A DNA stretch of 64,000 nt from Siphonodentalium dalli (GCA_032622095.1 CP136066.1:181944716-182008715), one strand, 5' to 3'. Shown: positions 11,146 through 23,128, numbered from the stretch's first letter. Notes: generated by a model not told the origin, from the letters alone. A program made the numbers and translations.

Positions 11146-12829
11146 TTCTCTGGTGTTAAAGAGAAACCAGGTTCAGATGATAAGGCGATCGTGATGATGA
11201 ATATCGCCTGAGCAATAGAATGGCGGATTGGGACCAAGTTGAAAATGGTTCGATATTTTGCGATAGGGTCATCAAGGTTACATGCAGGTTGCTGACGTTG
11301 TGCCATACTATTATAAGCGGATGCCACATACCGTTTCGCGACTGGAACTTGTTAGCCATTATCCAGAGTAATTAGATGGTCACGCGACATTAGTGTCGGG
11401 CTTCCAGATTATTGCAGAAGCTTGTGTCCGTCTGATAAAAACATTACGACATAAACAAAACCAATCGCGTTTCTCACTGAGTAATTAATCGATTCAGTCA
11501 TCTTAAATCACCGGCGATTGTGATAATAACGGCCGGCTAGGGCAGATACCGACACAACTGGCCCTCGATACCGCCAATTCCAGAAGGTAAATAAAAATAA
11601 TTTCGACGATAAATACGACTTTTGATTGGCAGAAATCTCTCGATTTCGTCCAGAGTATTAAATAAATGCTTGTTTACGAGGCAAAACTTAGGCAAATGGA
11701 TTTGATATTTGTTTTGTTAACTGGTCAACGGTCTGATATAATCGTTTTGGGTATTTTGTGTTGATTGTTCCATTGCTAACCCGCTTTATACGAAATGACC
11801 GGCTGGGGTATTAACACCGTCGAGCACGTTCAGACTTATAATATAAGCAGCTCAAATATCTGCGAAAGAGTCCGTATCTAAATGTCGTAGATATACCCCA
11901 TGCCGTCTAGACGAGGAGCTCGCTGGTTCTAACACCCGTGACGTGAATATGGGCGAAATTCGGTCTGAATTGAGGGATATTTCAACGTGCCATTCCGTAA
12001 CAAGGCTAAATTTCGATAAAAATAATGAAGAAATGATTTTTTTTATGCATACATGGATACTGGGTTAAAACATGTGGGGGGGGGGGGGGGTATTTCCAAA
12101 GCTGCATGAAGTGAGCAGTTATATATCGCTTATATATAGTGGATACAGGAATTAATTTGTGACACAATGTTGGCAGTTCACGAATAAATATGTGTTCTGA
12201 TGGCACGCGAATAACCAGGACTCGAACATTCAGTGGACCTTTTACAATTTCTTCAATGAATGGATTCTCCATTCAGTTATAAAAGTACATGTTATGACGG
12301 TCTATCAGTAGGAATTGATGTTCATGAAATATATATATATAAAAAAGCAGCCGACATATAATACAAGCGCGGAAGGATTCCTGTTCATTTGTGTGGAAAT
12401 GACCAACAAACCGCCTAGATATTGTAGTTCAGCCTGTTCTCCTGAAAATCAGCACGTTATGGGCTAGATTCATTCGCCGTCTCCGAGATGGTGAGGAGTC
12501 TAATTGGGCACCCGAGCAAAAGGAAAAACCCGGTAAAACTGCCTCATCTGAAGGTAGATATCTGAAAACTCCAAATATACAGTATATGTTCGATCCAGGG
12601 ACGTGGCTATAGAGGGTCTCCGTTGTGGTGTCCACTTTGGGGAATTCCAACTGCGCGCCCCTTGAATCTGACCTGATCAAACACAAGTTTTGCATAATTC
12701 CATTTGCACCCCCACCCTTGCATCTCAGTGATCAGAATAGCCTATATATTCATTAACCATGGTTCTATATACTGTTATGAGAACATTCAGATATTTATTT
12801 GAACCTGAAAATAGGCCGACCATGCATGG
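11146..12829. other. non-coding; G15 tract at 12076-12090
   Basis: No supported gene. It holds a short G run and a phrase near 12595-12660 (GGGACGTGG...) that recalls the repeat at 12830-13545. Confidence 0.4.
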
Positions 12830-13545
12830 TGTAAGAAAGTTTTGAAAACTAAACAAGAAAATCGCCAACTCCTATATATAGCATCTAGACTGGCCTCAAG
12901 CTTTCCTAGTGTTGGAAATTTCACTGTTTTCTTAATCTAATTAGCAGTTTTTTTTATTGGCCATGGGGAGAGACCATGACACAACGGACCGACCATGGTT
13001 CGGCCCGGTGTTGGAAAATTTTGAAATCTGAACAAGAAAATCGCAAAATCCTAGCATATAGACTTGCCTCAAACCTTCCTAGTGTTGGAAATTTCAAACA
13101 TTACACCCCCCCCCACTTAGGTTGGAAAATTTCCCACTGATGACAATTCCAATGACAATGTTGACCAAATGTAGGCCAATATTGTTTTCTAAAATTAACT
13201 AGTAGTTTTTGACTGGCCATGCACGGGGGAGGGACAAGGACACAAGCTTTCCAAGTGTTGGAAATTACCAACCTGACACCATAAGTTTGGACATTTGGAA
13301 AATTTCCAACTGATGACCATTTCAGTCCAAAATTTTGACAAATAGTAGGAAAATATGCAAATATTGGTCCAAAAACAATAATTTTCCCCAAGTAAATAGT
13401 TTGAAAATCAAACTACAAGAACATTTTCAACCTATTGTTGGTGTGAAATTTCCAACTAATGTTGTGTCAGGTATGGAATTTCCAACTGTTGACAATTTTG
13501 ACCAAAGTTGGGGGGGGGGGGGGTGAGACACCCCAAACCCCCCTG
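12830..13545. repeat. composite repeat rich in GTTGGAAATTTCC phrases
   Basis: It has two partial tandem copies (about 12830-12920 and 13000-13100: TTTTGAAA...AACAAGAAAATCGC...TTCCTAGTGTTGGAAATTTC), then further phrases GGAAAATTTCCAACTGATGA, ending in a G run at about 13509. It is related by phrase to 14676-15994 and 58770-59235. Confidence 0.6.
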
Positions 13546-14675
13546 TCGCCATGTCTCTGGTTCGATATCAGCATATTCAGATATATAAAGCCTACAGATG
13601 TTAGTATATGGTGTTAAACACCTTGAAACGCGAACTGTTTTAAAATAGCAATCACATTGTCAGCAAGTTCCCAAATGAAGCCATGGCATGTGGAGATTAA
13701 AATTATGCAGCTTTATTTCGGAAGATTTACTTTTAGAAAATGTTTTCAGGGTGATCGACGTTGAAACGGCCATCTTATCCATGTCTATACTATCCCAGTT
13801 AGTTGAAAAGTGTACATAGGAATGGTATATTATTAATTTGGAGGGATGTTTCTGGCTATAAAAGCAGACGACAGCTAAATATAAAGTTCAGAAGGAGCCG
13901 TATTTATTGATGGAAATGTTTAGATAATAAGTTCAACAAACGACCTATTATCTGAACATGTCCTATGTGATAACCACTCATCAATGATGCGTTTGTATAG
14001 AAAAGGTTAATCTATTAAAGGTGCTCTGTCTCTTCCCGGTTGTAAGTCTTTATTCATTCACCATTGTACATACATAAGTGATATATACATGTAATGGTAT
14101 TAGAATATATATAATCATAAGTATAACGGTAACTCTGCCAACAACATTAAGATGTATAACTCTTTTGGAAGAAACGTCTGCATTATTGTTCCCCACAAAT
14201 CACAGGATAAATATCTGGTATTATAATACACATACTTATTTCACTAATCAAACATGTAATATATTTTTAACAGGCACATTCTATGTCTGAGTTCGTTGAA
14301 TTGATCTCCCTGACTCAGAATTATATTATTATTTACTTCTGAACCAATACAGAAAGTTCAGGGAAGATATATATATCATTAAGTAGCGGGTTTGCATTTT
14401 ATCCCATTGCGATTATTTGAGAGAGAAAGAGAAAAGCTGGTACACTAATGATTTATTGTGGGGAGGGATCACAGGATTTCATTAATTTAATTATTACCGT
14501 TATAAAACAGGAATTCGCTATAATTACGCGGAAATTGAGACGAACATTATCTTGGTGGAATAAATAAACTGCTCGTGTCATTGCTGGTTTAATACGCCCC
14601 ACCTGGTTTTATTGGAGTCGACCACCAACGCGCAATAGTATCGAGTTCCTCTGATTTAGCAAATAAACCTCCATG
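13546..14675. other. non-coding, no feature seen
   Basis: AT-rich DNA with no supported gene. Confidence 0.35.
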
Positions 14676-15994
14676 TGCGGGGAAAGTTTGCTAATAACTG
14701 TATCCGTTCTTTGGTTATATCAATAGATCGGTTTCGCAAAATTTCTATTACAACTTTCATTGTGCTAAACTGTTAACGTTAGATCCATTCTGTGTCACAC
14801 GTTGAATCCATGTTCACACTTATACTGAGCTCAAATATGTGCATGCAGGGACGTGATGAGAGGGGTGTCTACCCCCCACAACTCGGCCCTTAATTTTCAA
14901 CAGTTGAAAATTTCATCCCTGACACAACTCCGTCTCACTGTTTGATTTTTCAACAAGTAATTTGTGGGGAGTTTGTTGTTTTCAGGCCAACAGTAGTAAA
15001 TTTTTGTCTACCTTTGGTAAAAATGTTGTTTTAAATGAACATCAGTTGGAAATTTTCTGACCTTAATGGGTGTCAGATTGTTGAAAAAGTCAGAATGGAC
15101 CCCACCCTCAGAGAGAACCTGCGGGGAAAGTTTGCTAATAACTTTATATGGTTATATCAATAGATCGGTTTCGCAACATTTCTATTACAGCTTTGATTGT
15201 GCTATACTGATAACGTTAGATCCATTCTGTGTCACACGTTGAATCCATGTTCACACTGATACGCAGCTCAAATATGTGCATGCAGGGACGTCATGAGAGG
15301 GGTGTCTGCCCCCACAACTCGGCCCATAATTTTCAACAGTTGAAAATTGCATCCCTGACACAACTCCTTCTCACTGTTTGAATTTCCAACGAGTAATTTG
15401 AGGGGAGTTTGTTGTTTTCAGGCCAACAGTAGTATATTTTTGTCTACCTTTGGTAAAAATGTTGTCTTAAATGAACATCAGTTGGAAATTTTCTAACCTT
15501 AATGCGTGTCAGATTTGTTGAAAAAGTCAGGGTGGACCCCCCCCCCCCTCCACAGAGAGACCCTGCGGGGAAATTTTGCTAATAACTTTATATGGTTATA
15601 TCAATAGATCGGTCTCGCAACATTTCTATTACAGCTTTGATTGTGCTATACTGATAACGTTAGATCCATTCTGTGTCACACGTTGAATCCATGTTCACAC
15701 TGATACGCAGCTCAACTCTGTGCATGCAGGGACGTGGTGAGATGGGTGTATAACCTCCCCCCCACAACTCGGCCCATAATTTTCAACAGTTGAACATTTT
15801 ATCCCTAACACAATTCCTTCTCACTGTTTGATTTTCCAAAAAGTAATTTGTGGGGAGTTTGTTGTTTTCAGGCCAACAGTAGTATATTTTAGTCTACCTT
15901 TGGTAAAAATGTTGTCTTAAATGAACATCAGTTGGATATTTTCTAACCTTAATGGGTGTCAGATTTGTTGGAAATGTCAAGGTGGACCCCCCCC
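14676..15994. repeat. three tandem copies of a ~445-bp block
   Basis: Copies begin near 14676, 15121 and 15566 at GCGGGGAAAGTTTGCTAATA (last copy GCGGGGAAATTTTGC). All share GTTAGATCCATTCTGTGTCA, GTGCATGCAGGGACGT and GTGGGGAGTTTGTTGTTTTC. Copies 2 and 3 are closer to each other than to copy 1, as expected for serial duplication. No coding frame is conserved between copies. Confidence 0.85.
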
Positions 15995-16518
15995 CTGTGA
16001 TAGATCCACTAGCCACATCCATGACTACGTGAAATGGCTTCCTTTTAGGACATCCTCTTATCCGATGTCTGGGCTAGATGATGATGATGTTGTGCATGGG
16101 TTAGAACCCCGATGCGTGTGTGTACATTTTTTTGTGTACACATGCATTCTATTATACGTGTTCCATTTTAACTGATGGGTTATAGCAATAAAGTAATCAC
16201 ACATCGACGTTACAGGATCTGTGACTGTGTTTCAAAATATAATTTTATTTGAATATATGGTAGCCACCAATATATGGACCATCAATGTACCGATGGAAAA
16301 TAAATTGTTCAATGTCTGGGCTATTTCTTTTTGATTATTCTTGTGATTTACTATAAGTGAGTGTGAAAACGCGCATATTTTGGCTGTTTCTCTATAAAAC
16401 CCGTTCCTCCGACATAACCCGCTCCGATTGCCGATGGGTGGTATATTTATTAGATTCATCATTCTTAGGCATATTAATGCAATTTTGGGTGATCAACTAC
16501 ATGTGTTATTTGTCACAG

Positions 16519-16596
16519 GTCCCTGGCACAATAGACCCCAAACACCCAAAGACATATATATGTCTTTGGGTGTTTGGGGTCTATTGTGACAGGGAC
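16519..16596. repeat. 78-bp near-perfect palindrome
   Basis: It is centred on GACATATATATGTC, with arms GTCCCTGGCACAATAGACCC and its complement (one mismatch, G against A). It would fold into a long hairpin. Confidence 0.9.
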
Positions 16597-16741
16597 ATGT
16601 GGACATAGCCACTCTCGCGTGTTATCCAACGTGGGGATAAGATGAGACAAAACGGATATTTGGAATATATATGTGGAATATGCATATATCACATGAAACC
16701 CCTATTATATCATTAAAAAATGACTCTTGGTGGCCAAATCA

Positions 16742-16952
16742 TTTGAGTTAGCTTATCGGCGATAGTTGCGTCCCGAATCGAGATGTAAATATTTACAATT
16801 GAGCATAGTTCAGATGATGTTTTCTATAGAGTGGTATATGGTTTATTTCTTAGAAATTTTCGGCAATGTTAGTAAAAAGCTACATTCCCCAGTTTGGCAT
16901 AGCACCTGAGTACTAACTTATCAATTGCACGCACCCGAACAAGTCCATAATA
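16742..16952. repeat. ~200-bp repeat, copy 2 (inverted)
   Basis: Reverse-complement copy of 10022-10215: CGATAGTTGCGTCCCGAATC, then ATGTAAATATTTACAATTGA, and at the far end GCACCCGAACAAGTCCATAA. Confidence 0.7.
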
Positions 16953-18010
16953 TGTCTTTAATATTATTATTCATAAATAAACTGAGCAGGGAATGCTTTA
17001 TGACAATAAATCTCCGTCGTTAAAATTTGCATTATAAAATATTTCATGTTCACGGTTTCGGTGTCGCATCTAATTAATATCATCCCATGATATGTATAGG
17101 TTGCAATGTAGGCCAAATGATATCCTCTTGTGTTTGCGAAAAATAACAAGTTCAATTTCCGTCTTATTGATGGTGTATTTGTTCTGTCTCATTTATAAAG
17201 TATTATGGGAATCTTCAATGGGTCAAAATCATGCAAAAAATCGTTCTTCCAATATTTAGATTTTGCACGTAAATTTCGAAGCGAAAAAATCCTATCACTC
17301 CGTAGACTCTGGTATACTTTCTGGCTAGAATGCATCCTGTATTGTATATATAATTATGAGAATGCGATATTGTATTGTTTATAACCGTTGAACGGTAGCT
17401 GTAACAATAAGTATACGCTCTTTATAATAGGCGAATGTTTGACTTTTTGGGCGCCCATCAAGTAAATTCAAATGAGAATCTGGTAAAACTGACTAAGTCC
17501 GATAGATAAAACTCTCATACGAATGGTCGAGGATCATGAGTTTGATCTCATTATTAATGGTATTAATGGCCAAGCATAGAAAACATAAAATGCATCGACA
17601 CATTGTATAAGAAGTAATCATTGTCATGTTAAACTAAACTAATCACATACACCAATCTTTAATAAGTAGTTGATAGGAAACAGACACTAATATTCTAATA
17701 TTCTTCCGAAAAAAAAGAAAGAAAATTATTTCGTGTTTCTCGGGGGTGTGTGTCGAAAAATGGTCCGAAAAAAAACAACTTGCTAAAACGGAACAAAAAT
17801 AGGGTCGAGGGTGGGTGCATGGGTGAAGAAAAAAAATGGCCAAAGATAAAAAAAAAAACATCATCGATCTGATACATGTAGTAGTTTTAATGTGTACAAA
17901 TTTAAAGGGTCATTTTCAAAATTCCGCGATCATGACGTTACATGCCAGTTTCAACCATGGCGGTGCATGGATCAATGGGTGCGCGGGCATTCAGCCCGGG
18001 CTCCAGCCCC
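16953..18010. other. non-coding, no gene seen
   Basis: Only A/T-rich sequence. A small inverted motif (GATCAATGGGTGCGC against GCCCCATTGATCGAT) lies near 17968-18022. Confidence 0.35.
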
Positions 18011-18152
18011 ATTGATCGATTGTTTTATTTTATGCTGGCAATCATAGTATATAAAAATTACATCACACAGTCGTGTATACATCTGTATTGTATCTGTATT
18101 GTTACGTCCAAGATCCCAATAGTGGTAATGTAGGACGGTGACTGGGCAGATG

Positions 18153-18845
18153 TTAGTTGCGCGGTTTTTGTGTCTCTTCCTCTTTTGCTGGTACTAAAGC
18201 AGCAAGGAAGGTCTCTGGTGTTTCCGACGACACAATATAATCATCCAGGTGGTTCCAGTCGATTGTGGTGCGAACAAAGAAGGAGTTCTCGTATTGTGCA
18301 CAGTATGATCGTGGCACTTGGAAGCACTTGTTGTTTTTCGTTTCGTACTTCTTGACCAGGTTTGTTACTTGATGGTCACTGAATGTTTTTGATGTAATCT
18401 TTCTGGTCTCTCTCTTTTTGGTGAGGAAATTGTCGGATGGCATAGCTGGTACCAGGTTCATTACCACCTTGTAAAAATACGACAGTCGCTGGATTTTCCT
18501 CCTCTCGTATAGTGGTGGTAGCTTTAGTTCACTGAGTATGGTCGTCATTGATCCAGGACGGTAGCTTCGATAGTCATTTTTAATGAATCTCCCTGCTTTC
18601 CTCTGTATTTTTTCTAGGAGATCAATTTCTTTTTGTTGGTATGGATCCCAGATGGTTGAGCCGTAGTCCATGATGGATCGGACTAGAGATAAGTATGCTA
18701 TCTGTTTGAGTTTTCCTGGCATGAACTTCAGGTTGCGGCGTAGAAAGCCCAGTGTTGAATTTGCTTTCTTTGATATGTTGTTGATATGTGTTGTCCATTT
18801 TAGGTCGTTTGAGATTACTAGTCCGAGGTATCTGTTGTGTGCCAC
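18153..18845 (-). pseudogene. LINE RT C-terminal domain
   Basis: The 230-codon frame opens HNRYLGLVISNDLKWTTHI, followed by KANSTLGFLRRNL, AYLSLVRSIMDYGSTIWDPY, a KIQRKAGRFI stretch and a terminal WNHLDDYIVSSETPETF segment. These are the standard post-RT blocks of CR1/Jockey-clade polymerases (YLG..S..L.W..HI; LGFLRRNL; SLVR...YGS..WDP). It is the continuation of the RT at 20494-22008, displaced by an insertion and one base out of frame with it. Confidence 0.85.
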
Positions 18846-19009
18846 TTGCGGTTTTGTCCATCTAGCATATACATCTTGTCAGGTTTCTTTTGCATGTTCA
18901 TTACATAGCACTTCGTTGCATTGAATGACATTCCCCAGTGTTTGGCCCATCCTTCAAGGCTCTGCAGATCTTGTTGCAGTTGATGTTGGTCACTGATGTT
19001 GTTTATCTG
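18729..19009. repeat. 281-bp direct repeat, left copy
   Basis: It matches 20405-20685 with about eight substitutions and no indel seen. Both copies carry the same RT segment with the same frameshift. Together they bracket the LINE fragment 19010-20404 exactly. Confidence 0.9.
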
Positions 19010-20404
19010 ATATGGAGGTTGGACAATCAAACTATTCAGGAAGTTACAGAATGTGCCCATCTTGGTGTAATTCAGGACAAGTTTGCGAAGCAGGTCAATT
19101 CCGCCTCTTCTGTGTCGACAAAAATGAGGAACAACTTTTTCAATATCATGGGTAACAAACTTATGAAATCCACTACACCCATCACCATGACAAATGTCCT
19201 CAAAACTGTTGTTCTACCGAGAGCTCTCTACGGTGTCGAGGTGGTTCCTTTTTATCAAAGTTCCGCCATCACCATTATGAACAAAGCCGCCAGAACATGT
19301 CTCAAATACGCACAATCCCTCCCAAAACGAGCGTCAACTAGGCTATCGCTAGGTCTTCTTGGATTTCTACCAATTGAATATCAACTGCATATCACAAAAC
19401 TTTGCTTTATGTGACGTCTTATCCATGCATCTACCGTTCGGCCATCAATTACCATTACGACTGTTTGTCCTGAAAGCACACCTCTACAGACTATACAGTC
19501 GCTCCAGTGGTTTTGTACAGGAAATGTTCTCCATATTAGCCAAATACGATCTTTTGAACTATTTGAACGACTACCTGGACATTGGGGTCTTCCCAAAACT
19601 GTCAACGTGGATAACTCTTGTGAAGGCAGCTGTCAGGGGAACGTTCATTTCCTCGTGGCAGACCAAAGTTTCGTCCGATCCATCCTTGCGAATTCTGTGG
19701 AAAGTTCACCCTAATCCCCTATCAAACTGGACAGTCTGGAAACTTCCCCATGGAAACGCTCACATGTTGAAATATCTCAAAAACTTAGTACTGCTTCTCA
19801 ACAGGACTACCTAGCTATGCCAACAATTTAGTGTGTCATCTCTGCAGCGAGGTGTACTCGAACGAAATCGACAACGCCATGCTCGTATGCTCTTCTCCAG
19901 CCGCACTCATTATTATAAACTCTTTTTGGGAAGGGATTATCTCTCGTTTCGGCATACCCGAATATTTTCACCTTGCGTCGTTAGCCAGAGATGACCTGGT
20001 AGCAACCCTCCTCGGAAGTTCTCTGGAAACCCTAACAGAACACATATCTCACTGCCTCAAGGAACTAGTACTATATTCTGCGAAGTTCCTGTACGTTCTC
20101 AGCACAATGATAAGGAATGGCGTACAGCAACCCGTGTCTCGTCCATTGTAATTATCCTCTCAACACCCACGCATTTTGTAACGACTAACTGTCATATTTG
20201 TTGGACAAATCAGATTTTCCTGCAACAAAAGCTGTTGTGAACATTCAAATGCATATATGCTTCACTCTCGTGGTTTCCAACACCTCTCCATACTTGTACA
20301 TAACGGCCCACCACATTGGTCAGGGGAGCCCACTTTAATCCAACTGTATGTATATGTCATGTGTATCGATCTCTCATATACTTTGAGGTAATAAAGATAT
20401 CTCT
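19010..20404 (+). mobile_element. second LINE fragment inserted in the first
   Basis: Plus-strand remains of a different LINE polymerase C terminus. A frame from about 19015 to 19414 contains ECAHLGVIQDKFAKQVNSA, VLKTVVLPRALYGVE and a SLGLLGFLPIEYQ block. It then shifts frame several times to a terminal C..C...H/C-type segment (HLCSEVYSNEIDNAMLVCSS). A non-coding tail ends AGGTAATAAAGATATCTCT at 20404, where the flanking duplicate begins. It is 5'-truncated and dead, and differs in sequence from the host LINE. Confidence 0.75.
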
Positions 20405-20685
20405 CAGGTTGCGGCGTAGAAAGCCCAGTGTTGAATTTGCTTTCTTTGATATGTTGTTGATATGTGTTGTCCATTTTAGGTCGTTTGAGATTTCTAGTCC
20501 GAGGTATCTGCTGTGTGCCACTTGCGGTTTTGTCCATCTAGCATATACATCTTGTCAGGTTTCTTTTGCATGCTCATCACATAGCACTTCTTTGCATTGA
20601 AGGACATTCCCCAGTGTTTGGCCCATCCTTCAAGGCTCTGCAGATCTTGTTGCATTTGATGTTGGTCAGTGATGTTGTTTATCTG
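20405..20685. repeat. 281-bp direct repeat, right copy
   Basis: Partner of 18729-19009. It starts CAGGTTGCGGCGTAGAAAGC and ends GATGTTGTTTATCTG, as does the other copy. Confidence 0.9.
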
Positions 20686-22008
20686 CCGGTAGAGTAGGCA
20701 GTCATCGGCAAAAAGTCTGACTGTAGATTTGACACTATCTGGTAGGTCGTTTATGTGACATAGGAATAACAGAGGACCCAGAATATTTCCCTGCTGTACA
20801 CCGGAGTCCACGTCAACTTCGTCTGATGTCTGTCCCTCCAGTACTACTCTCATTTTCCTTTGTGATAGGAAGCACTCTAGCCATGTGTGGAGTTGGCCAC
20901 GGATCCCATACTGGTGTAGTTTATAAAGGAGCCTCTTGTGAGGTACCGTGTCGAATGCTTTGGAGAAGTCTAGGATGATCATGTCAACTTGTTTTTTCTT
21001 ATTATATGATTTTGTCAGGTCGTCTATTGTTGTAAGAAGCTGCGATTCACATGAGTAGCCTGATCTGAAGCCGTGGTTGCGTTTTGTGAGGACATTGTTC
21101 TTCTCGAGGTGTTCCAGCAGCTTACAAGCAACATACGTGAGTGAGACTGGGCGATAGTTTCCTGCGGTGTGTTTGTCGCCTTTTTTGAAGATGCTTGAGA
21201 TGTTTGCTTTCTTCCAGTCATCTGGTAGCTGTCCGGTGTCTATTGAGTATTGGAATATGCTTGCCAGGCCTGGACCAAGTTCATCTGCACACTCCTTAAG
21301 TATTCGGTTTGGTATGTCGTCTGGGCCAGCTGCTTTGGATGGAATTAGCTCCTTCAGTAGTTTGGTGACCCCCTCTCTGGTGATAGTCAGTGGTTGTATG
21401 TCAGATGGTATGTGTATCCTGGTTGTGGTTGGTGGTCCTGATTTATCCTTCGTAAAAACTGACTTGAATTGGTTTAGGAGGATTTCTGCTTTCCCTTTAC
21501 TGTCGTCCGTCAACGTTCCATTTGCTAATAGTGGTGCCACCCCGATGGAATCCTGCTTTTTCGCCTTGATGTATTTCCAGAACGGCTTGCTGTTCTTTTT
21601 TCCAAGCTGCTCGGCGATGGTGGTGTTCGTGTAATTCCACTCTGCTTGCCTCATAGCGTGTTTGCATTCTCTTTGGCACTGTTTATATTTTGTCCAGCAG
21701 TTGGTTTTTCTGGCTTTCTTATACAGACGTGCTTTTTTCCTCAGCAATCTTTTTTCTTTCCCGGTTAGCCAAGGCGGTTTATTTCTTGGCTGTAAGTGTT
21801 TGGAAGGGATGTGTTTATCCATTGATGTTTTCAGTTCAGTCTTGAATGTTGTCCATATTTCATCAATGTTTTCTTTCTGTGCTTTCATATGTGCAACATT
21901 TGCTGATACTAATGATGCATCTAGTTTCATGAATGTCTCCCCACGATGCTTTGCTGTAGATGTAGCACTTTCTGGGTGGTATCTTGTTGTAGTGTGGTCT
22001 TGTGTCAA
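20494..22008 (-). pseudogene. LINE reverse transcriptase core
   Basis: A 504-codon frame with ordered RT motifs: KAAGPDDIPNRILKECADEL (fingers), WKKANISSIFKKGDK with NYRPVSLT, DMIILDFSKAFDTVPH (first catalytic Asp), SGVQQGNILGPLLF, and FADDCLLYR (catalytic FADD box, replacing the commoner YADD), then a thumb segment EGWAKHWGMSFNAKKC. It ends at a stop caused by a one-base frame change just before the HNRYLG block. Upstream residues PPWLTGKEKRLLRKKARLYK form the usual basic linker after the endonuclease. Confidence 0.92.
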
Positions 22009-22060
22009 TGTCAGTGACTACCATGTCGTGGTCAACTAGCAACAAGCATGTCCCCAGTCC

Positions 22061-22454
22061 CCTTCCGCTTTCCCAAAATTTAGAATTTGACATAAACTGG
22101 GGGCGGGTCGAAAAAATCCTAAAACTAAACAAAACATGGTTCTAAATGTACTGTGTAATGTTCCTTACCGCTGTCTATCTGCATATTTCACATTGAGAAA
22201 AGTTACGTTCAGAATGTTGAGCTCACCCATCTATTTCCCTTCAGTAGTACTCTCCTACCCCTGATTCCAATTCCAACATTGCAGACGGATGACAACAGAC
22301 CCCGTGAGACCAGATGTCGACGCTGGTGAAGCTTGCCTGATAAATTTTACAATAAATGGGGAGCAACTCTATAATTCTTTAAAACCACTTTCGATTTCAA
22401 CGTTTTCTTCTCGTAAACATTCGCAAAAAATGCCACTGCGGGCAACTTTTTAAC
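22061..22454. promoter_or_regulatory. 5' flank and probable 5' UTR of Aven
   Basis: The stretch between the LINE end and the Aven start codon. No TATA box or CpG island was recognised and the transcription start cannot be placed. Its short length means the promoter is either here or within the LINE remains. Confidence 0.3.
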
Positions 22455-22637
22455 ATGAGACCAGATCAACACAAACAGAAGAGGAGCACTCAATATAAAA
22501 AGAAACATGGGATCAACACGGAAAAGTCTAAAACAAATGAACAGAAGGGGAAAGTTGAAACTAAAAACGAAACTCGCCAGAATTTGAATAGGAATAAAGC
22601 GAAATTAGGAGAGTCTTCGTCCGAAGATTCGTCAAGT
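22455..22637 (+). CDS. AVEN: Aven homologue, coding exon 1
   Basis: Aven is a metazoan protein known in vertebrates to bind Bcl-xL and Apaf-1, restrain caspase-9 activation, and take part in ATM signalling. The six exons here join without a frame break into 393 residues (human about 362). Exon 1 gives residues 1-61: start ATG at 22455, a very basic Lys/Asn/Gln-rich stretch (MRPDQHKQKRSTQYKKKHG), then GESSSEDSSS, ending in phase 0 at a weak GTAATA donor. Human exon 1 instead encodes a long RGG/RG-rich tract, which is absent here. The acidic serine run leading into exon 2 corresponds to the acidic stretch before the conserved core. The assignment of this exon rests on phase, donor and composition. 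Confidence 0.8.
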
Positions 22638-23076
22638 GTAATATTTTTCTCCTGTATTCCTATTCAAATTCTGTATTTTAATATACCAATAATTTGAATA
22701 ACATGATTTTTGAAGTCTTTATGGTTTATCAAACGCACGACAAGAATGATTATTAGTAACAGCCCGAGGTCTTGGGCCGCTAGTAATACTAATAGGCCTG
22801 AGGCTGAGGCCAGTGAGGGCTGTTAATCATTCATGGAGGGCTGTTAATAAAGCCGATGGGGTCATTGTCACAAGGCTCCGGTCACATTCGTAGCCAGCTT
22901 TTTATATCGATCACAAATGTAGCCAGCTTTTCGCCGGCGATCACATTCTAATTCCATGCTTTATATATGATGGCGCGAAATATGACGTCATCGCGTTCGT
23001 GACTAATTGTCAGCGCACACGATCCCGATTGTGCCCAGGTTAAATCCAGCTGGCGGATAAATCAGCCCGATAAAAT

Positions 23077-23077
<1 letters not shown>

Positions 23078-23127
<50 letters not shown>
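23078..23127. repeat. poly-G tract (50 nt)
   Basis: Fifty consecutive G residues, flanked by similar sequence on both sides (GCGCACACGATCCCGATTG before, GCGCACACGAGTCCGATTTT after). On the transcribed Aven strand it would be an RNA G run able to form quadruplexes. Confidence 0.9.

Positions 23128-23128
<1 letters not shown>

Larger units (their letters stand above)
18011..22060 (-). mobile_element. non-LTR retrotransposon (CR1/Jockey-like), split and dead
   Basis: Read on the minus strand, the element starts near 22060, inside the end of an endonuclease-like region (LLVDHDMVVTDIDT, then KASWGD). It runs through a long reverse transcriptase (20494-22008) and, after the insertion at 19010-20404, the C-terminal domain (18845-18153). 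The region after the stop ends in short AATACAGAT repeats and an A-rich stretch near 18020-18090, suggesting the 3' terminus. The 5' truncation, frame changes near 21950 and near 18845/20515, and the interrupting insertion make it inactive. Confidence 0.85.

Noticed and set aside
21167-22039. Plus-strand frames over the LINE
   Set aside because: They are antisense shadows of the reverse transcriptase.
23078-23127. Functional link between the intronic G50 run and Aven binding of G-quadruplex RNA
   Set aside because: Attractive, but this homologue lacks the RGG tract and the G run belongs to a transposable element; no evidence of regulation.
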